A stretch of 64,000 bases of DNA from the NCBI RefSeq assembly GCF_011397635.1, contig NC_064759.1:21910428-21974427 (forward strand). The letters are read 5' to 3'. Shown here piece after piece: positions 1 to 9,100 of this stretch (its first letter is position 1; every line of letters starts with the position of its first letter). The notes beneath the pieces are model-generated. The model was not told where the DNA came from. It worked only from the letters and a program-made list of their open reading frames with translations, and ran no database searches. Origin of the DNA: Epinephelus fuscoguttatus. Lineage: Eukaryota; Chordata; Actinopteri; Perciformes; Serranidae. The position numbers and the translations under genes were made by a program.

Positions 1-238
1 ACACAAAGTAGCTACTGTGTTAGCTTGATGCCCTCATTTACACAGTGTTACCTGTCAATGATTGATACCAAAAACTACAAAAATCCTTTGATGTAATTAT
101 TCAAGAATATACAAATAATAGCCGACAGTGGGGTTTGTGTTCCAGCTGATGGACAATGTTCCTTTCACACCAACACACAGTTTGTTCTCAGTACATTCTT
201 ATTGATATCACTGATTGCTGATGTGTGTGTGTGTTCAC

Positions 239-520
239 CTTCTCGCCTCTCTGAAGTCACAATGATGAGGTTTGCCTTTGCTTTCCCAACTTCACTGCTG
301 CTCACACACTCAACAGCAGTGTTGCTGTGGTCCTTGACAGTTAGGGTGAGGGTGCTGTTGACTGTGTGGTTTGACACAGTGGTCGTAACAGAGTACTCTG
401 CTTGGTTCTTCAACAGCGGCCATCTGATTGTGGGTAATGGAAACCCCTCACTGATACACACACAGGTCAGGACCTCTGACTGAAGCTCACACTTAGAGCT
501 AATTAGGATCATTGGATACA
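239..520 (-). CDS. Gene A exon: membrane-proximal Ig domain 3
   Basis: 282 bp, phase 1 to 1; acceptor GTCCACAG, donor G|GTGAAC. It has SKC-x8-CVC near its start and AVECVSS as the closing cysteine. It differs from gene B's exon by only a few bases, mostly at the start (PMILISS against PKILNSS). Confidence 0.86.
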
Positions 521-2590
521 CTGTGGACACACAAACAGTTATAAGATCAGAGATTTTTACAAAGTATGTACTATATCAATATTTCTCACTTTAAGTCAGT
601 TCAACCATTTGAGTATCCACACAGAATCCTGTATCATCTTTCATTATCTGGTCTTTATCAGGGCTCATACATGTGTCCCCCTCCATCTAATGAATTTTAC
701 AAAATGAAACTAAGGGAAGAATCAGATCTTGACTGAAGTTATTTTAAGTTATTGGTGGAGAAATTTAGATCATGGCAAGTTACAGATGGTTAAATAAGTA
801 ATTTGTCGCTCATTGTTTTGACTGTAATTAAACAGGCTACTGATCCCAATCCAGGAACAACATGTTCGGGAGGGAAAGGCATCAGATGTTTTAAGAAAAA
901 CAGATCACACTGTAGAAGATGTTAATGTTTATAGCATCCTGAAAACTTCTTTCCAGCTCAATGTTGATGCTGCAAAATTTCTCAGAACATCAGCAGTGAG
1001 CTGGGAGAACACTTTGGTATTTTTTTGCAAGATAAAAGGTAGATGTGAAGGGATAAAGTGCAGCATGCACATTACTCACAGGTCACGTTCAGAGTCACTG
1101 TCTCCTCTGTAGCGATGTTGTTTGCAAAGCTGACCTTACAGGTGACATCGGTGCCGTGGTGCTGGGTACCCAAAGGATTAAAGGTCAAAGTTGAGCTGTG
1201 TCTCTGAGTGAAAGCAGTCAGATCCTCAGTCTTGAAAGCAGTGATGTTTCCTGTGATGTGAGAGACCTTCCCTCCTGCTCCTCTCCACATCCAGGTGATT
1301 TCAGGAACAGATCCAGAGCAGAGACCAGGAGCAGTGCAGGTCAGTGTGGTCTGCTGTCCCTCTGTCAGAGGAGGAATCATCACTGTGGGCCTCTGGGTCA
1401 GACCTAATGGGAGAGCAGTTCATGAGTGGAATCAGGTGAGCAGCTTGAGAGTAATCATTCACTTAAATATGGGCAAAATTATCAGATACTTTCTTAAACA
1501 CTGGTGGCAATAAGTAGGAGTTTATCAGGAACTGCTGCAGTTCCTCTGGTTGCCATGAGAGGTCAACACATGCAAAACATTACTTCATGCTCCACTGAGA
1601 ACATAAATTCACCAAACATACTGTTGCAGTTTATAGGCACAACAATAAACATCTTCACTGAATATATTTGTTGTAGCTCTTTGTACCTTTAACAGAGACT
1701 CTTGCTCTTGAAGAGAATGTATATCCAACTTCCCTCCCATTCAGGAGACCATTTACTCTGAGTTGATATGATCCAGAGTCGGACTCTGTGAGGTCATTGA
1801 TGATGATGCTGCAGTTCCCATGATTCATATCAGGCTCCAATAGTGACACTCGTCCTTTGAACCCAGACTGAACTTTACTGTTCTTGTAAGTGTTGAATAT
1901 AATGTCTGAATCACCACATTTTGGTTTAGATGGTTCACATTTGTACCAAACTATATGTTGGGGTATAAAGCCATATCCAGTGGTGAAAAGACATGGTATC
2001 ACAACACAGAGTCCGGCCACTGCTGTTATTTCTCCTTCACTAAGAGTGATACATTGTCCTCTGAAACAGAATGGTCTTAGCCCCACTGATGCACCTGTTA
2101 ATGCAAACAGTGAGAGAGAGGCAGGGAAAGAGGAAAATTTAATTCTAAATATACCCCATGATATTCAGTAAATGATGAAGAAATGCTACCACACCTGACA
2201 GAAAGCACATTGACTGTTTTTGTTTTATAGAACTGTTGTTGTCAGCAGCGCTGAGCAAACAACAGCAGAGCTCCACTTTTTTTTACGTATTTTCTTATAA
2301 AAATTCTTTGTTAAATAGAAGAGTTATTTAAATAACAATTTATCCCATAGTTTCAAAGTGAATATGGTTTTGAGTGCTGAAAAGTGAAAAAAAACCTCCA
2401 TATTTGTAGTTTTCAAGCATTCTAGTTAAACATTAAAACATTTATCAAAACAAATAATCTTAGACTATTTAAAATTCATAATTTTATTTGAGAAATAAAA
2501 ACATCTAATGTTAAGATAAAGATGCTTACCTGTGTCAGCACTGCTGCCTCTCACAGAGAAAAGTAGAGCTGCCCAGATGAGACCAAACAT
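239..2590 (-). CDS. Siglec-like Ig receptor gene A (3' part outside window)
   Basis: Predicted cell-surface sialic-acid-binding Ig-type lectin. Four coding exons are seen: 2530-2590 (signal), 1687-2094 (V-set), 1080-1403 (C2-set) and 239-520 (third Ig). All junctions are phase 1 with GT/AG sites, so the frame stays open. The V-set has the Siglec-type CVVIPC stretch and an arginine in SYQLRV (about residue 133), the position of the sialic-acid-binding arginine in Siglecs. The third Ig ends at a donor GTGAAC. The membrane and tail exons must lie left of position 1, because the window starts inside the following intron. It is a near copy of gene B at 6.1-11.5 kb, and even the introns match. It could be named CD22-like or CD33-like in fish annotations, so I give no symbol. 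The family call is firm; ligand and cell type are inferred. Confidence 0.85.
1080..1403 (-). CDS. Gene A exon: C2-set Ig domain 2
   Basis: 324 bp, phase 1 to 1; acceptor CATTAG, donor T|GTGAGT. It contains [12 protein letters not shown] and PEITWMW, matching the second Ig of mag in this window (LTCYAPDNC, PEIQWMY), and ends NVT. Several N-glycosylation sequons are visible (for example GNIT and NVT). Confidence 0.87.
1687..2094 (-). CDS. Gene A exon: V-set (ligand-binding) Ig domain
   Basis: The acceptor TTAACAG precedes the exon and GTACAAAG follows it; 408 bp, phase 1 to 1. It shows the B-strand CVVIPC, C-strand WYK, F-strand DSGSYQLRV with the conserved Arg, and two extra cysteines (WYKCEP and KPKC). 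Confidence 0.88.
2530..2590 (-). CDS. Gene A exon: signal peptide
   Basis: The ATG at 2590 opens a 20-codon hydrophobic leader (MFGLIWAALLFSV...) that ends at an ACAG|GTAAGC donor in phase 1. The same exon in gene B is one codon shorter, which supports this start. Confidence 0.85.
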
Positions 2591-2918
2591 CCTGATATGA
2601 CTGAGACAGTCTCTTCTTTTCAAAAGCACCAACACTTCATATAAAACGAGTTTAAGAAAAACAAGAAGTGAAGTTGATGAATGTGGTTCAGAAACATCTA
2701 CTATCTGTCTTTATATATATACATGCAGGTGTACATGTATACACCTATTTCCTGACCTTTTTTTTCCATTATAAAACACAAGTTGCTATATCATTAAACT
2801 TCCACAATTTCCACAATCACAGCTGCTCAATAACACTGATATCTCTGAATATATCATTCAGGGAAGAATTACACACTCATAAAGGTATTTATAAGATAAA
2901 ATAAAAGTTGTTTTTTAC

Positions 2919-3030
2919 CTCTTTCTGCGTTGTTCTCTCCTGTCCACAGTGATGTCTGCTGAGTGACTTTGCTTTTAACTGACTAACTCTCTTCCTTCTC
3001 CTTTTCTGACTGTGATATTGAGGAAGACAC
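2919..3030 (-). other. Gene A 5' untranslated exon (upstream edge approximate)
   Basis: A splice donor AAGAG|GTAAAA at 2919/2918 is matched at the equivalent place upstream of gene B (12346). The exon between about 2919 and 3030 has no ATG-led frame and is read as untranslated leader. The transcription start is not visible, so the upper limit is a guess from where A/B similarity fades. Confidence 0.45.
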
Positions 3031-4128
3031 TTATTTGTGTTGGAGACATACTGAGCCACTTTTTTGTGACATAATTTGTTTAAGGAATTGAATAAATTGT
3101 GGTCATATTACAGCATCTTTTAACTTCTGTTCTACACTAAAGCAGAACACATAGTCTGCACAGCATTGGGTGAGGACTGTAATTGTCGTTATTATTGTTT
3201 TATATCCATGTTGACATGAGAGTATTGACGGTCAGATGAGTGTTTTGTTACTGATAAAATTCAAATGTTATTTATTTCTGTTATAAATGTTAACAATGCA
3301 GCCTCGAGCTCTGCATTTATATTTTTCTGGCTTATTTTTTGCAGTATCCGAAGGTACTGTTTACTAGTTACCATAGAAGAAATCATGTTGTCTATCCCAA
3401 TTAGAAGCTCCATACTCACTACTAAAAACACGAATGGAAACTCCTTCTTGTCAGTTTTTTATGAAGCTGTCTTTGTGGCTAATTCTAATCACTAAGTACC
3501 TGGTTAAAAACATAACACTTGCTACCCTGAAACAGTAGATGTGTTGAACATGAGTATAGCCATCATAATAAGACTAGAAATGTATTAATACTGAAACAAA
3601 AAGGGTCTGAATTTATCCCATTTGTGTGATTTTACAATATGCAGATTCTGAAGAGCACTTCTCTTTTTGTGATTTTGGTGCAATATCTTATTTCAAGATT
3701 GTCAGTAAGATTGCAGATCTTTCACTCATGCTTTGAGCTAAATACTCACATCAGTGTGATGAGCTCACAATGACATGTTAGTATACTGCTGTTTAGCAAG
3801 TAACATCTTAGTTTTGCGTATTACCATGCTAACACTTGCTAAAAGCAGTAAACAAAGTATAGCTGAGGCTGATGTCATCAGTGGGGCAGTGCAGGTGTTT
3901 AGTCATATTAAACATACTAAAATTTTGAGCTGATAATGGCGTCACGTCAGAAAGTCACCACACTTATTACAACTCATCCTGAGGGGCACATGACTGTGTT
4001 CCATAGCAATCACTCCAACAGTCTTTGAGACATTTCACTCAAAACCAAACAAACCCCATGATGGCGTTTGATCAAAAGTCAAGGGATCACTAAAGTCATA
4101 AGGGTTCAGTTTCTGGGCACCATGAATA
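3031..4128. other. Spacer upstream of gene A
   Basis: No exon with good splice sites was found. The first 200 bp still resembles the region upstream of gene B, so the tandem duplication reaches to roughly 3.2 kb. The rest is AT-rich with stop codons in all frames. Confidence 0.5.
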
Positions 4129-4130
4129 TA

Positions 4131-5286
4131 CACTCACTGGTCACTTTAGTAGGTACACCTGTTTAACTGCTGGTTAATGCAAATAGCTTATCAGCCAATC
4201 ACGTGGCAGCAACTCAATGCATGTAGACTTGGTCAAGACGACCTGCTGAAGTTCAAACCGAGCATCAGAATGAGGAAGAAAGGTGATTTAAGTGACTTTG
4301 AAGGTGGCACGGTTGTTGGTGCCAGACGGGCTGGTCTGAGTATTTCAGAAACTGCTGATCTACTGGGATTTTTATGCACAACCATCTCTAGGGTTTGCAG
4401 AGGATGGTCCCAGAAAGAGAAAATATCCAGTGAGCGGCAGATCTCTCTTGTAGATGCCAGAGGTCAGAGGAGAATGGACACACTGGTTCAAGATGATAGA
4501 AAGGCAACAGTGACTCTAATAACCACTCATTACAACCAAGGTATAAAGAAGACCATCTCTGAACGAACAACACATCAAAGCAGCAGAAGACCACACCAGG
4601 TGCCACTCCTGTCAGCTAACAACAGGAAACTGAGGCTACAGTTCACACAGGCTCACCAAAACTGGACAGTAGAAGATTGGTAAGACGTTGCCTGGTCTGA
4701 TGAGTCTGGATTTCTGCTGCGACATTCAGATGGTAGGGTCAGAATTTGGCGTTAACAACATGACAGCTGCCCTGTATCAACAGTTCAGGCTGGTGGTGGT
4801 GGTGTAATGATGTGGGGGATATTTTCTTGGGCCCCTTAGTACCAACTGAGCATGGTTTAAACACCACAGCCTACCTGAGTATTGTTGCTGACCCTTTCCA
4901 TCACTTTATGACCTCAGTGTACCCATCTTCTGATGGCTACTTCCAGCAGGATAACGCACCATGTCACAAAGCTCAAATCATCTCAAACTGGTTTCTTGAA
5001 CATGACAATGAGTTCACTGTACTCCAGTGGCCTCCACAGTCACCAGGTCTCAATCCAATAGAGCACCTTAGGGATGTGGTGGAACGGGAGATTCGTATCA
5101 TGGATGTGCAGCTGACAAATCTGCAGCAACTGTGTGATGCTATCATGTCAATATGGACCAAAATCTCTGAGGAATGTTTCCAGCAACATGTTGAATCTAT
5201 GCCACCAAGAATTAAGGCAGGTCTGAAGGCAAAAGGGGTCCAACCTGGAACTAGCAAGGTGTACCTAATAAAGTGGCCGGTGATCT
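4131..5286 (+). mobile_element. Tc1/mariner transposon, inactivated
   Basis: A full-length element. It has a TA on each flank (4129-4130 and 5287-5288) and inverted ends of about 30 bp that share CACTTTA-TAGGTACACC. The internal transposase is broken (see 4177-5270). The ends have diverged at several positions, so this is an old insertion. It lies between the two Siglec-like genes. Confidence 0.9.
4177..5270 (+). pseudogene. Tc1-type transposase, broken by stops and a frameshift
   Basis: The N-terminal half (4177-4683) has the helix-turn-helix DNA-binding region (DLSDFEGGTVVGARRAGLSI). A stop at 4681 is followed in the same frame by WSDES, whose Asp codon is at 4699 (first catalytic Asp). 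Another stop follows, and the C-terminal half is in a different frame (4812-5342), with QQDNAPCHKA (second Asp, codon 4950) and SPGLNPIEHL (Glu, codon 5061). There are 36 residues between the second Asp and the Glu, so this is DD36E rather than the common DD34E. It cannot encode an active transposase. Confidence 0.9.
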
Positions 5287-5288
5287 TA

Positions 5289-5819
5289 TGTACAAAATTT
5301 AATTTCATGAAAAGCTATCTGATATTTCTCGAGATATTCTAGTGGTGGACCAATCAACTGACTTTCAAACACTGAAAAAGAGAAAAGGTGCCACAAATCT
5401 GATCATCAGTAAACTACTGACAGCACAATAACCTCAAGTCCAAGACTAACCAGATAAAATCTTTCCTTTCCGTTCTCTGATCTTTCAGTCAAGTTCATGC
5501 ACGGCTACAGCCATAGCTTCTCTTGTTGTATAACGGCATTTTCATTTATCTTAGAATATGGACAAAAAAATAGTGTCATATTTCAGCCTCTTACACACAT
5601 AAAAGTAGTCCACTGTCTGGCTGTGGCCAGGTTTAACCAGAGGTAAGACTTTTTGTATGACTGAGTTGTAACAAATGTGCCATTTTGTTTGATTAACGGG
5701 CAACGTTCAATATTCTTTGAGTCAAATATTCATACATCTGTGCAGCTATAATGACTTGTCATTGTTTGTGATGCATGGCAAAGGAAATCTCTACACCTAA
5801 TCTACAAATCAAAATGGCC
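5289..5819. other. Spacer between Tc1 element and gene B 3' end
   Basis: No coding exon, RNA gene or clear repeat family seen. Confidence 0.4.
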
Positions 5820-5825
5820 TTTATT
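5820..5825 (-). promoter_or_regulatory. Gene B polyadenylation signal (AATAAA)
   Basis: AATAAA on the minus strand, about 270 nt after the gene B stop codon, at a plausible distance for a short 3' UTR. Confidence 0.6.
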
Positions 5826-6092
5826 ATCAAAAACAGATCTCCAGACCGGTTGATATATCTGCAAAGCACTTGATACTAGCCTAATGCATGATCAGTGGAC
5901 GTCTCCCGGTTCATTAAAGGTTCATAAGATATAAACTAAAACAAAAATACAAATGCTAAATTTAAGTTTTAATCATATTCAGATAATTTAAAGAAATGTT
6001 ATATTTATAAATCATGACACATGTTGAATGGAAGTATGGACGAGCCGTCTTCTCCTTCGCTCAATGGAAGCTGACACTTGTTAGTTCAGAGG

Positions 6093-6189
6093 TTAGACAA
6101 TCACATCATACTCTGGTGATGGGCCTGTTTTCTGCAGTGACATGTACGTTCTGTCCTCTTGGTTTGGTTTCACCTTTTTTCTTGTGATC
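6093..6189 (-). CDS. Gene B exon: cytoplasmic tail and stop
   Basis: 97 bp after acceptor CCAAAG. It begins with a basic stop-transfer stretch (ITRKKVK), then EDRTYMSL, eight residues, YDVIV and stop TAA. The two tyrosines and their spacing match an ITAM. Confidence 0.85.
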
Positions 6190-9100
6190 CTTTGGAGAGA
6201 AGAAAGAGAGACACATGATGTCAATGTCTCCGCTGCATTAACGGAGCCTTCAGAGCTTAAAGGGGAACTAATGTTTATTTCAACCTGGGCCCTATTTTCC
6301 GATCTACTTTTGTCTAAATGAGTGATAGGCTGTCCAATATTTGACATTTCTCCAGTAAGAAGCTAGGGCTGACCTGCCTGCAGCCCGTGAGCACACGCTA
6401 TATTAAATAATGGGGCACTCAGACAGCGTCAAACAACGTCAAAATACGTCCACTAAAAGTGCATTTTTTTTCACACAGATAGGCTCGGATTGTTAGTATA
6501 ATTATCCGACAACATAATGGAAAGTCATCAAAACAGTGGTTATCAAATTCAAATGGCTCATCCAGATCCAGTTGGTCAAAGTCGGGTAAAAATTCGGACA
6601 TGTTTGTTGTGGCAAGTCAAAACACTCAGAGAGTGAAAGTCTGGCTCTGAAATCTCACATCTCGCGAGATCTGAATTGCTGCAGGAAGTTACCGCTGGAG
6701 TGACCTTACAAACGTGATGAGTTACTCTGTTTGGAGTAGTCATGGCTGAGAGGGAGCAGCAACAGGATGACGAACATGTCCGAACTCAACTAAAGTTAAA
6801 AACAAACGTTCATATCTCCTTTCCGTTATGTTGTCGGATAATTATACTAACTGTGTGAAAAAAAAAATCACTTTTATTGGACGTATTTTGACGTTGTTTG
6901 ACGCTGTCTGAGTGCCCTATTATTTAATATAGCATGTGCTCACGGGCTGCAGGCAGGTCAGCCCTAGCTTCGTACTGAAGAAATGTCAAATATTTAACAT
7001 CCTATCACTCATTTAGACAAAAGTAGATAGGAAAATAGGGCCCAGGTTGAAAAAAATGTTAGTTCCCCTTTAAAATGATGAAGCAGTAACATACCAAAGG
7101 AACATCAAGAGGATTATGCAGAGGACATTCACGATGAGAGATACAACAGTGACGACAGTCCAGAGAAGCACTGCACACGGTCCATGTTCATCTGCTATTA
7201 GAGATGAGGAAATGTAGGTTGTATAATTGTTCAAGTGTTATTTTAATGTTGTACACAAAGTAGCTACTGTGTTAGCTTGATGCCCTCATTTACACAGTGT
7301 TACCTGTCAATGATTGATACCAAAAACTACAAAAATCCTTTGATGTAATTATTCAAGAATATACAAATAATAGCCGACAGTGGGGTTTGTGTTCCAGCTG
7401 ATGGACAATGTTCCTTCCAACACACAGTTTGTTCTAAGTACATTCTTATTGATATCACTGATTGCTGATGTGTGTGTGTGTTCACCTTCTCGCCTCTCTG
7501 AAGTCACAATGATGAGGTTTGCCTTTGCTTTCCCAACTTCACTGCTGCTCACACACTCAACAGCAGTGTTGCTGTGGTCCTTGACAGTTAGGGTGAGGGT
7601 GCTGTTGACTGTGTGGTTTGACACAGTGGTCGTAACAGAGTACTCTGCTTGGTTCTTCAACAGCGGCCATCTGATTGTGGGTAATGGAAACCCCTCACTG
7701 ATACACACACAGGTCAGGACCTCTGACTGAAGCTCACACTTAGAGCTATTTAGGATTTTTGGATACACTGTGGACACACAAACAGTTATAAGATCAGAGA
7801 TTTTTACAAAGTATGTACTACATCAATATTTCTCACTTTAAGTCAGTTCAACCATTTGAGTATCCACACAGAATCCTGTATCATCTTTCATTATCTGGTC
7901 CTTATCAGGGCTCATACATGTGTCCCCCTCCATCTAATGAATTTTACTGAATGAAACTAAGGGAAGAATCAGATCTTGACTGAAGTTATTTTAAGTTATT
8001 GGTGGAAAAATTTAGATCATGGCAAGTTACAGATTTGTCACCCACTGTTTTGACTGTGATTAAACAGGCTACTTATGGAGCTACATGAGGGTCACATTTT
8101 TTGTACTTGAAAAAATAAAATTTGAAACTGAAAATTCATGTGTTGATCTTGAATTTTGAAAAATACAACATTGTATTCAAAACAAAAATAAGTGTATGAA
8201 ACGTTTTTTCAGATTAAATATAATTTTGTTTCACTTTGGTAATTCTTTTGAATGAATAATTTATTTTCACTTTTCACTTCCATATGTATTTTAACATTTG
8301 AGGTCTTATTTTTTTCAGTTGCATGTTTTATCTTTTCAGATTCAAATCTTATTTTTTCACTTTCAAATCTTTTTTACACTTTCAGATCTTTTTTTTTTTC
8401 AGTTTCAAATCTTGTTTTTGAGTTTCAGACTTTTGACCCTGATGTGGCGTGGGCGGCGTGGCATCAGCTGAGAGGGGTGTGGAATCATGAGTGACAGTGC
8501 CTTCGGGGAACATAGGAACTAAAAAAATTCTGACTCAACACTTACATACAGCATATTCATGTGACTGGCAGTGTAGAAATTGATGCCAGTGACAAACTTC
8601 CATTTAGAAATCTGTTTTAGACAGTACTGAGCACCAATTGCGGTATAAGAGTGATAAATTATGCCAGATTTTGCAGATCAACAGCCACATTTTAAGTGCT
8701 GATATGTCCGATTTCCACATAGCAATGTGAACGCAGCGTAGTGTCCGTTTTGCTTGGATGATGGCGTCCGGTCGGTTGGGTCAATGTGCTGGAGCCCATA
8801 CGTCCAGCACACAGGTGAGAAATGTTAACTAAGTTTTGGGAAATCATAACAAATATTAAGGGGTTTTTGTGACAACATACATTTTCACAGCTCCATAGTC
8901 ACGGCCCTGTTGATGCTTCCTCATCCAGACGTGTCCCCTGGATGAAACCTTTGAGCTTGGGGAAAAGGGAACAATTCTAAAACACCTCCCTATTCACCTG
9001 ACCTGGCTCCAGGTGATTTCTGTGGCACCAGGTGAGTAGGGAGGTGTTTTAGGATTGTTTCCTTTTCCCCAAGCTCAAAGGTTTCATCCAGGGGACACGT

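Noticed and set aside
202..483. Plus-strand open frames opposite the Ig exons (also 1198-1407, 7380-7730, 10330-10539, 22363-22725, 26653-26898)
   Set aside because: They lie antisense to exons with intact Ig motifs and splice sites, lack domains, and recur in both gene copies only because the exons do.
7095..7191. Pairing of gene B with DAP12-type adaptors
   Set aside because: The membrane helix has no Lys or Arg; only an Asn is polar, so adaptor pairing of the usual kind is not supported.
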